The position numbers and the translations under genes were made by a program. Below, in pieces: positions 1 through 7,937 of a stretch of 34,030 nt of DNA; within the stretch, counting starts at the first letter, position 1, and each line of letters opens with the position of its first letter. Source of the stretch: an uncultured Mycoplasmatota bacterium (GTDB lineage Bacteria > Bacillota_I > Bacilli_A > RF39 > UBA660); assembly GCA_900549285.1 (NCBI GenBank), contig URNW01000015.1, positions 1-34,030 of the forward strand, given 5' to 3'. Below the pieces are notes generated by a model. It made no database searches. It worked only from the letters and a program-made list of their open reading frames with translations, and was not told the DNA's origin.

Positions 1-146
1 TTAAATTAATAAAAGAAAGTAATTATATAAATAAAATAATAGATAAATTTGAAATAAAAGATATAAAAGTAAAAGAACAATTTGAAGAAATAAGAAAAAT
101 TGCAAATAAATTTATAGAAAATAAAATTCAAAAGGAAAGATTATAA
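1..146 (+). CDS. 3' end of an unidentified gene, cut by the window edge
   Basis: An open frame enters from the left edge (first full codon at position 3) and ends in TAA at 144-146, giving the last 47 residues of a protein. The residues are almost all Lys, Glu, Ile, Asn and Phe, which suggests a charged helical tail, and no domain is recognisable. The stop overlaps the ATG of the truncated topB (TAATG), so the two were probably translated as a coupled pair. The codons are strongly A-rich like the first half of topB and unlike the rest of the window. That fits a shared mobile-element origin, which is an inference. Confidence 0.5.
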   Translation, partial: KLIKESNYINKIIDKFEIKDIKVKEQFEEIRKIANKFIENKIQKERL

Positions 147-1012
147 TGGGCAAAAGTTTATTAATTACAGAGAAACCATCAGTAGCAATGGAATTTGCAA
201 AAGCACTAAAAATAATGTCAAACAGAAAAAATGGATACATAGAATCAGAAGAATGGATAATAACATGGTGTGTAGGACATCTAGTAACAATGAGTTATCC
301 AGAAAAATATGACGAAAAACTAAAATTTTGGCGTTTAGATACATTACCATTTATACCAGATGAATGGAAATACGAAATAATACCAAATGTACAAAATCAA
401 TTCAATATAATACAAAAATTAATGCAAAGAGAAGACATAGAAATAATATATAACGCAGGAGACTCCGGAAGAGAAGGAGAATACATACAAAGACTAGTAT
501 ATATGATGGCAAAGCCAAACCCCAAAGCAAAAATGAAAAGAGTATGGATAGACTCACAAACAGAAGAAGAAATACTAAGAGGAATAAAAGAAGCAAAAGA
601 CATGTCAGAATATAACAGTTTATCAGACAGTGCATATTTAAGAGCAAAAGAAGACTATTTGATAGGAATTAACTTTTCTAGATTACTTTCTATAATATAT
701 GGTAGAAGGCTTGCAAAGGAACTTGAAGAAGAGAAAGTTTCTATTTCTGTAGGACGTGTTATGACATGTGTACTTGGTATGGTTGTAGAAAGAGAGCGAG
801 AAATAAGAAACTTTAAAAAAACAAAATACTATAAAATAGTAGGAACTTTTGGGAAAGAAGATGGAAACTTCAAAGCAGACTGGAAGTCTGTTGAAGGGTC
901 TAAAATGTATAATTCACCAAAGTTATACAACGAAACAGGTTTTAAAAAAGAAAATGATGCTAAAGATTTTATAATTTCTTTAAAAGATAAAAAGCATAAT
1001 CTTGATCTTTGA
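146..1012 (+). pseudogene. topB: truncated type IA topoisomerase (TopB/topoisomerase III), lacks the catalytic tyrosine
   Basis: This is the N-terminal part of a TopB-like type IA topoisomerase. A TOPRIM domain starts with LLITEKPSVA (residues 5-14) and carries the metal-binding motif GDSGREGE (residues 105-112). It is followed by the SVGRVMTCVLGMVVERE segment typical of domain II. TopB proteins are usually about 600-700 residues; this frame stops after 288, before the region holding the active-site tyrosine, so it cannot cleave and rejoin DNA. Homology appears to run to about residue 283 (the A..FI..LKDKK segment), then the frame ends just inside the convergent peptidase gene. TopB of this type is common on conjugative elements. 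The start at 146 is coupled to the preceding gene through TAATG. Codon use changes from A-ending to T-ending near position 655. Confidence 0.85.
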
Positions 1013-1925
1013 TATAAATCATTACTAATTGTGTTACAATAGTATAAGCAATAATATAAATAAAATCTGCTGATGGTTCAGTTGCTAATAAACTCCATAA
1101 GTTATTTTGGTCTGATGATGCGATAAACTTCTTAATATTCTGATATAAATCTAGTTTAGTTTCGTAAAAAGAGATATCTATACTTTTTAATATTTGAATT
1201 TCTTCTACTAAACTTGAAGCAGTACAACAAGCAGAGTCCCATGTTATATAATTATTGATTATAGCTTTAGAACCTAATGTAGAATCTTTAGTATAATAAT
1301 AACCACAAATAAATTCAAAAAAAGAACTTACAATTTCTGAAAAAGCTAAGAGATTGTCAAAAATATTCTCGTGATAATTACTCAAAAATTGAATACCATG
1401 CCCAAATTCATGAGCTAAAATTGGGATATCATTAAATTCATATTTTCGGGCCATCTGTATATAACACGCATTATAATATTTTAAAAAGACTGTATCAGCA
1501 TAAAATAAAGATTGATTGTAGTTTATAAAATGTATGTTTTTTCGCTGTTTAAATAATTTCATAAATAACTCATAAATCCATGAAGGTGTAGCGTTCTTAA
1601 AAAAATCATGAGTTAATTCTAATATTTCTTTATCCTTTAAATCTATTTCTGGATATGGCAGATTTAAAATTTCATCATCAGAAAGATCTGCTAGACTTTC
1701 ACATAAATCCCATAGTGGTCTAAATTCAATTATATTTTGATATTCGTATAATAATCTATCTTCTAGTGTATAATTAATTAAACGATTTGGTTTTGCAAAA
1801 ATATCTTCAATAGTTGAAATTGTTTCATTAATAATTTTTCTTTTTTCAGTACTCGCTGTTTCTCTTAATCTTTTTAATTCTCTTAATTTTACTTCTAATT
1901 CTTTTTTGTACCAATCATATTGCAT
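969..1925 (-). CDS. M3-like zinc metallopeptidase, probably shortened at its C terminus
   Basis: This looks like an oligopeptidase F/M3-family protein. With the start at 1925 (a good RBS, AGGAG, eight bases upstream) it has 318 residues, whereas M3 oligopeptidases usually have 550-600. The zinc site is visible: HEFGH at residues 172-176, then FSEIVSSFFEF with Glu197 placed 25 residues on as the expected third ligand. The usual M3 motif is HExGHxxH; here the last His is Gln. The C-terminal helix (TQLVMIYIKDQDYAFYLLKKL) ends earlier than in typical family members. The gene converges on, and overlaps, the broken topB, so both C-terminal halves seem lost at one junction. The N-terminal half is short and charged. 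Family assignment is fairly safe; activity is uncertain. Confidence 0.7.
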   Translation of the reverse strand: MQYDWYKKELEVKLRELKRLRETASTEKRKIINETISTIEDIFAKPNRLINYTLEDRLLYEYQNIIEFRPLWDLCESLADLSDDEILNLPYPEIDLKDKEILELTHDFFKNATPSWIYELFMKLFKQRKNIHFINYNQSLFYADTVFLKYYNACYIQMARKYEFNDIPILAHEFGHGIQFLSNYHENIFDNLLAFSEIVSSFFEFICGYYYTKDSTLGSKAIINNYITWDSACCTASSLVEEIQILKSIDISFYETKLDLYQNIKKFIASSDQNNLWSLLATEPSADFIYIIAYTIVTQLVMIYIKDQDYAFYLLKKL

Positions 1926-2011
1926 ATTTTTCACTCCTAAAAAAAGTGTTTTTATCATATCATAGTTTTTAAAAGAAGAAAACAATTAGTAAATAGATAT
2001 TAATATAAAAC

Positions 2012-2040
2012 TTGCACTTTTATATTAGGTATGTTATAAA
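2012..2040 (+). promoter_or_regulatory. sigma-A-type promoter of the YbaK-family gene
   Basis: TTGCAC (2012-2017), a 17-base spacer and TATAAA (2035-2040) lie just upstream of the RBS AAGAAGGA and the ATG at 2064. Confidence 0.65.
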
Positions 2041-2063
2041 TAATAAAAGAAAGAAGGATTTAA

Positions 2064-2534
2064 ATGGCTCTTAAAAATGCAAAAGAATATTTAAAAAAAT
2101 TTGATTTAGATAAGAATATCATTGAATTTCAAGAAAGTACCGCTACTGTTCAGGAAGCTGCTGCTGCTTTAAATTGTACTGAGGCACAGATTGCTAAGAC
2201 AATGGCATTTTTAGTAAATGATGAGGCTATTTTGATTGTTGTTAGTGGAGATAAAAAAATTGATAACTCTAAGTTTAAGCAAACTTTTCATGTAAAAGCC
2301 AAAATGATTCCTTTTGAGGAACTAGAAATGCTTGTTGGGCATGCTGCTGGGGGAGTTTGTCCTTTTGGAATTAATGATGGAGTAAAAGTATACTTAGATG
2401 TTTCTTTAAAAAAATTTGATACTGTTTATCCTGCTTGTGGTACTAGTAATAGTGCTGTTAAACTAACTACTAACGAACTAGAAAAAGCTTCTAATTATAT
2501 TGAATATGTTAATGTATGTAAAGAAATGGAATAG
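2064..2534 (+). CDS. YbaK/EbsC-family aminoacyl-tRNA deacylase
   Basis: This single-domain protein of 156 residues has the size and layout of the YbaK/ProX editing family, which hydrolyses mischarged aminoacyl-tRNA (Cys-tRNA(Pro) or related) in trans. Visible family signatures are the central GGVCPFG loop, the preceding VVSGDKKID strand-turn with its conserved lysine, and the C-terminal PACGTSNSA motif. The start has a clear AAGAAGGA RBS and its own promoter. It is a monocistronic plus-strand gene between two minus-strand genes. The exact tRNA substrate cannot be read from the sequence. Confidence 0.88.
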   Translation: MALKNAKEYLKKFDLDKNIIEFQESTATVQEAAAALNCTEAQIAKTMAFLVNDEAILIVVSGDKKIDNSKFKQTFHVKAKMIPFEELEMLVGHAAGGVCPFGINDGVKVYLDVSLKKFDTVYPACGTSNSAVKLTTNELEKASNYIEYVNVCKEME

Positions 2535-2600
2535 AAATACCAATTCTTTTTTTATTGACTAATGTTTCTTTTAATAATTGATTCTTTTCTATATGTATTT

Positions 2601-3311
2601 CTAACGTTTAAATTTTAAAATATAATCTTTCATTTCTTTACTTACTCGATAGCTATCTCTTATTTTACTAATACTCTTATTGATTGTAAATTTATTTAAT
2701 TTATTGTGTTCTAAGTATTTTAAACCGATATTTTCATACTTTATAAATATTTCACATATTAACCATGCTTCACCCATATTGACATAATATTCATCACTTT
2801 TAATATTATCTAAATATTTTAAAATTAATTCTAAATATTCTTCTTCTACATAAAAACACAATAATAAAATAAGTCCTACTCTTATATGATATGTCTGCTT
2901 ACTTTTCATTAGTTCATCTATTTTGGTTAAAAAATAATCTTTATTTTTTTTAACTATCTTTAAACTGTTACAGAAAGTATCACATAAAGCCCAATTATCA
3001 ATTAAGTTAACAGCATTATCAAAATAAAGCATTAATTCATTTATATCTTTGATATTTGCCATTACTAACAATTTAAGCATTACTTCTTCATAATAAGTAT
3101 TTTCACTTACTTTTAAAAATGATAGATAATCCCCTTTTGATATCTCTTTTGCTATTCTTCTTAATTTGGGAAGTCTTATACCTAATATTTCATATTTGGT
3201 AAATGTTATTTTGCTACTAAATTCTTTATACTCTTTTTCACTAATACTTTTTAAATATTCCATAAATTCTTGATAAGAATTTTTATTCCATTCTATATTT
3301 TTTAAATCCAT
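2601..3311 (-). CDS. alkD: AlkD-like DNA alkylation repair glycosylase
   Basis: A 236-residue all-helical HEAT-like protein of the AlkD family (DNA alkylation repair), which excises N3- and N7-alkylated purines without base flipping. Typical features are the NWALCDTFCNSLK segment (family consensus DNWxLCD) near residues 104-116, the YYVNMGEAWLICE helix, and the C-terminal SKISKIRDSYRVSKEMK motif. Length is normal for the family. The ATG at 3311 has GAGG as RBS, and that RBS lies inside the terminator-like hairpin described at 3312-3360, so readthrough from the surface-protein gene and translation of alkD may be linked. It is the only alkylation-repair gene in the window. Confidence 0.85.
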   Translation of the reverse strand: MDLKNIEWNKNSYQEFMEYLKSISEKEYKEFSSKITFTKYEILGIRLPKLRRIAKEISKGDYLSFLKVSENTYYEEVMLKLLVMANIKDINELMLYFDNAVNLIDNWALCDTFCNSLKIVKKNKDYFLTKIDELMKSKQTYHIRVGLILLLCFYVEEEYLELILKYLDNIKSDEYYVNMGEAWLICEIFIKYENIGLKYLEHNKLNKFTINKSISKIRDSYRVSKEMKDYILKFKR

Positions 3312-3360
3312 AATAAAAACCTCATCATTAATATATCATATTTTACAATTAATGATAAGG
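3312..3360 (-). terminator. 13-bp hairpin with U-run; terminator of surface protein 1 covering the alkD RBS
   Basis: Read on the minus strand, CCTTATCATTAAT (3360-3348) pairs with ATTAATGATGAGG (3332-3320) across a 15-base loop (13 pairs, one G-U), followed by TTTTTATT. This is a convincing intrinsic terminator directly after the surface-protein stop. The 3' arm contains GAGG, the ribosome binding site of alkD, whose ATG starts at 3311. Confidence 0.7.
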
Positions 3361-3368
3361 TTTATTAT

Positions 3369-4646
3369 TTAGTTTATGATATAAGGTGTATCTTTAAGTC
3401 CATTACCACCTGTAATTTGGACAGTAGATTTAAGATTTATGACAGGTCTGATGCCATAAGAAGCATCTACACGTTTAGCGCTATTAAGACTGCCACTAGA
3501 ACTAACATAAAATACAAAAGCATTACTTTTATAGCGATATGGAGACATAGTCCAGTATTCATTATTTGTATATAGATAGTAACTTGTGTTACTAATTCCT
3601 TCTACTCCGCCTGCATAAGCTACTTCATCTGCTGTTATAAGCCCTATCGGGTATTGCAACGATTTATTTCCTTCGCTGCTTTCTTTTGTAGTAAATAAAT
3701 CATTACTATTACTGCATTCAAAACTTGGTATTTTGTTATTTATTAGTCGATTATATGTTGCATAATCTGTTGAACTTGCTCCTATTCCAGTTCCATAATG
3801 CTGCATTCTATCATTACAAAAGCCAGCATTTCCATCTATCTTATCTGCATAGTTTTGTAGATTACTTGTATACCAATTATCTAGTACATCTTTAATGGTA
3901 CTATCCGTTCCTAATCCATGTACTTGTCCACTCGTATACATATATCCTACATACATATTATCATTGTATGAATTATTGAAAGTACTCGTCTCAATTTGAC
4001 TCCCTTTTCCAATCGAATTGGTAGTAGTTCCTTGGTAAATTAATCTTAAACTTCCATCTTCATTGATGCGGATTATGCGCCAATAATATCCTGCAAATTT
4101 GACCCAGTTATCGGTTGGATTTCCTGCAAAATAATAAGTCCTTCCTTTGCTTGTATCTTCATAATAAATTGTTCCTGTTGTTGTATTTGTGACTGTTGTA
4201 CTAAAATCACTTCTTGTTAGTTGGGTTGGGTAGTTTGCTAATAATGTATCTCTTACTAATACACTTTCTTCAAAATACAAGGTACATTTTGTTCCTTTGG
4301 TAGTATATGGACTAATAGTAAGTTGTCTTGATTCACTTTCATAACCGATACTCAAATTATTTATGGAACTTCCGTCTTTATTAGTACATGTACTTTTAGT
4401 TGTATCAATAGTATATTGTTTGGTACTATCTAATTCTGTTGCTTCTACTCCATCAATATATATGTTCATTATATTTAAGTCTGCTAAACTATAATTAATC
4501 GTTCCATTAACTAATGGAATACTTTCTGTTACTCTATATTTGGCTTTCGTAAAATTAAGTATTATTGCACTTATTATTGCTAGCACAATTACCCCTATGA
4601 TGATATTTCTTTTTAAATGACTTTTCTTTAAAGTTTCTATTTCCAT
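3369..4646 (-). CDS. membrane-anchored surface protein, module 1 (SPY...GVRPVINL family)
   Basis: I do not know a named function. The ATG at 4646 (RBS GAGGA) gives 425 residues. A short basic cytoplasmic tail (KKSHLKRN) precedes one membrane helix at about residues 14-33, so the rest should be outside the cell. After ESIPLVNGTINYSLADLNI comes a Thr/Ser-rich region with paired cysteines. A C-terminal domain follows with NWVKFAGYYWRIIRI, PIGLITADEVAYAGGV, YWTMSPYR and GIRPVINL, resembling the C-type-lectin/FGE-sulfatase-like fold (DUF6273-type) by motif order only. It ends in GNG...TPYIIN. It is a paralogue of the protein at 23197-24492, with the same anchor and domain order. It is transcribed divergently from the XRE regulator at 4901, with about 250 bp between them. 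Confidence 0.75.
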   Translation of the reverse strand: MEIETLKKSHLKRNIIIGVIVLAIISAIILNFTKAKYRVTESIPLVNGTINYSLADLNIMNIYIDGVEATELDSTKQYTIDTTKSTCTNKDGSSINNLSIGYESESRQLTISPYTTKGTKCTLYFEESVLVRDTLLANYPTQLTRSDFSTTVTNTTTGTIYYEDTSKGRTYYFAGNPTDNWVKFAGYYWRIIRINEDGSLRLIYQGTTTNSIGKGSQIETSTFNNSYNDNMYVGYMYTSGQVHGLGTDSTIKDVLDNWYTSNLQNYADKIDGNAGFCNDRMQHYGTGIGASSTDYATYNRLINNKIPSFECSNSNDLFTTKESSEGNKSLQYPIGLITADEVAYAGGVEGISNTSYYLYTNNEYWTMSPYRYKSNAFVFYVSSSGSLNSAKRVDASYGIRPVINLKSTVQITGGNGLKDTPYIIN

Positions 4647-4704
4647 CCATTTTCCTCTTTTCCTTAGCATATTATCATATATTGTTTGCATTTTCATTAA
4701 CTTC

Positions 4705-4809
4705 GACAAAACTTGTCAAAACTTCTTATGGGCATATCTGCAGGTAAATTATACCTATCATATATTATAAATATACAATATAATTGTACAAAAAGTCAAT
4801 TAAAATGTT
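4705..4809. promoter_or_regulatory. divergent control region of surface module 1 with inverted repeats
   Basis: The gap between the surface-protein gene and the XRE gene contains the inverted repeat GACAA-AAC-TTGTC (4705-4717) and the palindrome TTGTACAA within an AT-rich block near 4785. On the minus strand a TTGACT box with a TATATT about 18 bases on could serve the surface gene. Binding by the neighbouring XRE protein is an inference. Confidence 0.4.
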
Positions 4810-4900
4810 CTATTTTCTTACTTTTTATTCTTTAATGCTACGTCATGTTCTTTAATTTAATATTTTGTGTGAAAATGATTGTAAAAGGAAGAGATTAAAT

Positions 4901-5356
4901 ATGAAACTAAAGAAAGTTAGAATTTATGCAGATTTAAGACAACAAGATGTAGCAAAAGAATTAGGAGTTTCTCGAAATAGCTATAATATGTGGGAATTAG
5001 AAAATGATATTATCCCTTTACGTCAATTAGATAAGTTTTGTAATCTTTTTCATGTATCTATGGATTATGTTTTAGGTTTTAGCGAAGTTTGGAAATATGA
5101 TAATAGTGTAGAAATTAATCCAAGATTGCTTGCCAAGCGGATTAAAAGAATTAGGCGAGAAAATGATTTAACACAAGATGAGCTGGCTAAAATTCTTAAT
5201 ATTACTCGCTCTTCTATTAGTAAATATGAAAATGGTATTAATCTTGCTTTAACTAGTTATATTATTGGTTTTTGTAAATATTTTCAAGTTTCAGCTGATT
5301 TTGTAACTGGAAAAATCGAAGAAGAAAAGTCTTTGGAAGTAGAAGTTAAAAGTTAG
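4901..5356 (+). CDS. XRE-family regulator with two tandem helix-turn-helix domains
   Basis: The protein has 151 residues from ATG 4901, which has an AAGGAAGAG RBS; the upstream in-frame TTG at 4865 lacks one. Two Cro/C1-type HTH domains sit in tandem. The first covers about residues 5-55 (RQQDVAKELGVSRNSYNMWE). The second covers about 75-130 (LTQDELAKILNITRSSISKYE). Each is followed by the F.VS.D(F/Y)V.G helix typical of XRE proteins, and a short acidic tail ends the chain. A double-headed protein could contact two half-sites on its own. It is divergent from surface protein 1, mirroring the single-HTH regulator next to surface protein 2, so control of the surface gene is its likely job. Confidence 0.85.
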   Translation: MKLKKVRIYADLRQQDVAKELGVSRNSYNMWELENDIIPLRQLDKFCNLFHVSMDYVLGFSEVWKYDNSVEINPRLLAKRIKRIRRENDLTQDELAKILNITRSSISKYENGINLALTSYIIGFCKYFQVSADFVTGKIEEEKSLEVEVKS

Positions 5357-5374
5357 AATTAGTTCTATTTTTTT
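5352..5374 (+). terminator. weak intrinsic terminator after the double-HTH gene
   Basis: TAGAA-TTAG-TTCTA followed by seven T residues directly after the stop; the stem is only five pairs. Confidence 0.4.
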
Positions 5375-5389
5375 ACCATATTTTACCAC

Positions 5390-5418
5390 TTGTTTTTGTA
5401 CTTTTGTTCGTTTATAAT
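5390..5418 (+). promoter_or_regulatory. promoter of the uvrX-like/yolD operon with a LexA-like box in the spacer
   Basis: TTGTTT (5390-5395), a 17-base spacer and TATAAT (5413-5418). The spacer holds TGTACTTTTGTTCG (5397-5410), which matches 10 of 14 bases of the Bacillus LexA/DinR consensus CGAACATATGTTCG, with one full half-site GTTCG. SOS control would suit the genes that follow. Confidence 0.55.
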
Positions 5419-5437
5419 TAAATTATGGTGATGGAAA

Positions 5438-6697
5438 ATGGAACAAATTTATTTAAACAGACACTTTTTATGTATTGATTTGAAAAGTTTTTTTGCTAGT
5501 TGTGAATGTTTAGAACGCAAGCTTGATCCTTTTTCTTATCCTTTAGTGGTTGCTAATCCCAATCAGGGAAATGGAGCTATTACCTTGGCTGTTAGCCCTT
5601 ACTTAAAAGAACAAGGAGTTCCCTCTAGAGTTCGATTATATGAAATTCCTAAACATATTAAGTATACTATTGTTAAGCCAAGGATGAATTTATATTTAGA
5701 AAAATCAAGAGAAGTTGTTGCAGTATATTTGAAATATGTTTCAAAAGAAGATTTACATATCTATTCTATTGATGAGTGTTTCCTAGATGTTACAGATTAT
5801 CTTAAAATGTATCAAAAAACAGATTATGAGCTAGCTTTAGATATTTTGGATGATGTTAAAAAATCTACAGGTCTATATGCTACTTGTGGGATCGGTCCTA
5901 ATATGCTTTTAGCTAAAGTTAGTATGGATATTGAGGCTAAACATAATAAAGATTTTATTGCTAAATGGACTTATGAGGATATTCCAAACAAATTATGGAA
6001 GATTTCTCCCCTTTCTAAAATGTGGGGTATTGGTCCAAGAATGGAAAAAAATCTCAATAAATTAGGCATTTTTTCTATTTATGATTTAGCTTATTATGAT
6101 CGTAATAAATTAAAACAAAAATTTGGAGTTATAGGACTAGAATTATGGAATCATGCAAATGGAATTGATTTAAGTCGAATTGAAAGCTTTAAAAAAGAAA
6201 AAGATCATTCTTATTCTCATAGCCAGGTGTTATTTAAAGATTATAATGGTGAAAATATTAAAATTATTATTCGAGAAATGGTAGATGTATTAGCTATTCG
6301 TTTACACCAAAATCATAAAACTTGTTCTTCTATTGGTTTTGGTATTGGATACTCTAAAAGTGTTGGTGGTGGTTTTTACCATCAAATAAAATTGAGCAAT
6401 CCAACTGATTTAGAAAAAAATATTTTAGAAAATGCTCTTATGATTTTTGATAAATTTTATACAGGAGAACCCATTCGGAAAGTTAGTATTGCCTGTGGTG
6501 GTCTTTCTTGTAAAGATGGAGTACAGTTGAATATTTTTGAACATATTCAAGATGTAGAAGAACAAGAAAAGATAGATCAAGCAATATTAGAAATTAAAAA
6601 TAAATATGGTAAAAACTCTTTATTAAAGGCTTCTAGTTTACTTTCTGATTCTACCATTTATGAACGCAATAAGAAGATTGGAGGACATACAGCATGA
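5438..6697 (+). CDS. Y-family DNA polymerase, UvrX/YqjW type (UmuC-like)
   Basis: A translesion DNA polymerase of 419 residues, the usual size for Bacillus UvrX/YqjW. The catalytic acids are present: Asp14 in CIDLKSFFAS, and Asp112-Glu113 in YSIDECFLDV. A GIGPNMLLAK palm/thumb motif, the WGIGPRMEKNLNKLG helix-hairpin-helix and the little-finger domain follow. The motif QLNIF at residues 363-367 matches the sliding-clamp binding consensus QLxLF. The stop overlaps the start of yolD (ATGA), so the two are translationally coupled, a partnership also seen in B. subtilis. The upstream promoter carries a LexA-like box, which suggests SOS induction. Start 5438 has a GGTGA RBS. Confidence 0.92.
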   Translation: MEQIYLNRHFLCIDLKSFFASCECLERKLDPFSYPLVVANPNQGNGAITLAVSPYLKEQGVPSRVRLYEIPKHIKYTIVKPRMNLYLEKSREVVAVYLKYVSKEDLHIYSIDECFLDVTDYLKMYQKTDYELALDILDDVKKSTGLYATCGIGPNMLLAKVSMDIEAKHNKDFIAKWTYEDIPNKLWKISPLSKMWGIGPRMEKNLNKLGIFSIYDLAYYDRNKLKQKFGVIGLELWNHANGIDLSRIESFKKEKDHSYSHSQVLFKDYNGENIKIIIREMVDVLAIRLHQNHKTCSSIGFGIGYSKSVGGGFYHQIKLSNPTDLEKNILENALMIFDKFYTGEPIRKVSIACGGLSCKDGVQLNIFEHIQDVEEQEKIDQAILEIKNKYGKNSLLKASSLLSDSTIYERNKKIGGHTA

Positions 6698-7005
6698 TTG
6701 ATCGTGGTTTTATAAAGTGGCAACCTTTTAATTCTCTTACCCCTCTTAAAGATAATATTTCTTTCATTGAAGATAAACAGAAAATAACAAGACCGACTTT
6801 ATTTCCAGAAGAAGTGAATATCATTAGTGAAACTTTAATTGATGCTTTTTATAGTAAAGAAGTTATTTCTCTTACTTATTATGAAGAGGGAAAAATTAAA
6901 GAGGTTACTACAACGATAAAAAAAATAAATCCAAATTCAAAAACAATTGAACTTGGATCTAATAAGATTTTATTTTTTCATCAAATTGTTCATATTTCCT
7001 CATGA
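6694..7005 (+). CDS. yolD: YolD-like protein, partner of the Y-family polymerase
   Basis: A 103-residue YolD-family protein. The N-terminal signature DRGFIKW is followed by a linker and a beta-rich C-terminal half (ISLTYYEEGKIKEV...KTIELGSNKILFFHQIVHI). YolD proteins are found beside UvrX/YqjW-type polymerases and have been proposed to assist or regulate them like UmuD, though they share no sequence with UmuD. The gene overlaps the polymerase by four bases and shares its promoter. Its 3' end overlaps the convergent metA by 16 bases, leaving no room for a separate terminator. Confidence 0.88.
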   Translation: MIDRGFIKWQPFNSLTPLKDNISFIEDKQKITRPTLFPEEVNIISETLIDAFYSKEVISLTYYEEGKIKEVTTTIKKINPNSKTIELGSNKILFFHQIVHISS

Positions 7006-7871
7006 TAAACATAATAATATAGCCAATTATGATATATTATAGTTGCAGTACTATGCCATGAATAGATAGGCTCTTTACTTGGGTCATCTTCTTTATAATA
7101 GTTACATGGTACTTTTATTTTAAGTCCTTTATTAATATCTCGACGATATTCACCATCTAGTGTATATAAATCATATTCTGCATGGCCTGTTAAAAATACT
7201 TTACTGCCATCTATACTTTCTACTACATATGGACCTGATTCGTTCGATTTACTCGTTAAAATCAGATCTTTTTTTTCGGTTATTTCGCCTTCAATAATAC
7301 TACAATATCTAGATTGAGGAACAAGAAAATAATCATCCATTCCTTTCATTAAATTAGTTTTCTTTACAATATAATGTTCATATACTCCAGATAGTTTTTC
7401 TTCTAAATTATAACGATTTACACCATAAAAATATTGTAAAGCAAATTCAGAAGCCCAGCATAAAAAGCAAGTAGATTTTACATGTTTTTTGGTATATTTA
7501 AAAAATTCTTTTAATTCCTCAATATAATCAATATTATTATAATTAATATGTTCTAGTGGAGCTCCTGTTACAATCATACCATCATAAAATTCTTTTTTTA
7601 TCTCACTAAAGGGACGATAATATTTTTGATAATATTCTTTTTTTTCAAAATCTGCCTTTTTAGTATCTAAATAAATAAAGTCTAGTTCTACTTGTAAGAG
7701 TCTTGTATCTAAAACTTCTATTAATTGTCTTTCTGTATCTTCTAAAGTAGGCATTAAATTTAATATTCCGATTTTTACGTGTGGTTTTTGTTTATTTATT
7801 TTGGAAATAAAATCTACTTCATTTTTTATTTTATTCATTATTTCTAATTTCTTATTTAAAAGAATTGCCAT
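6990..7871 (-). CDS. metA: MetA-family homoserine O-acyltransferase, probably acetyl-CoA dependent
   Basis: This 293-residue protein has full MetA length and catalyses the first committed step from homoserine to methionine. The nucleophile is probably Cys138 in FLCWASEFALQYFYGV (ICWGAQ in E. coli). The catalytic His-Glu region is seen in LTGHAEYDLYTLDGEYRRD. In VTGAPLEH the residue after PL is Glu107. At this site, earlier structural and mutational work on the family linked Glu to acetyl-CoA use and Gly to succinyl-CoA use, so the product is predicted to be O-acetylhomoserine. The start at 7871 has a GAAGGGA RBS, and a TATAAT lies about 30 bases upstream. No other methionine gene is nearby. 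Confidence 0.9.
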   Translation of the reverse strand: MAILLNKKLEIMNKIKNEVDFISKINKQKPHVKIGILNLMPTLEDTERQLIEVLDTRLLQVELDFIYLDTKKADFEKKEYYQKYYRPFSEIKKEFYDGMIVTGAPLEHINYNNIDYIEELKEFFKYTKKHVKSTCFLCWASEFALQYFYGVNRYNLEEKLSGVYEHYIVKKTNLMKGMDDYFLVPQSRYCSIIEGEITEKKDLILTSKSNESGPYVVESIDGSKVFLTGHAEYDLYTLDGEYRRDINKGLKIKVPCNYYKEDDPSKEPIYSWHSTATIIYHNWLYYYVYHEEI

Positions 7872-7937
7872 AGAGTCCCTTCTTTCTTTAGTTTATTATT
7901 ATATCAAATTTTTTTCTATTCTAGTTTATTTTATTCT

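Noticed and set aside
397..647. Minus-strand open frames opposite topB
   Set aside because: They are Leu/Ile/Ser-rich antisense shadows of A-rich coding sequence, without RBS.
4865..4900. N-terminal extension of the double-HTH regulator from a TTG
   Set aside because: No RBS before the TTG, while the ATG at 4901 has a strong AAGGAAGAG.
7872..7937. SAM or T-box riboswitch upstream of metA
   Set aside because: The gap is only 66 bases and AT-rich, with no conserved stem or terminator pair; too short for these elements.
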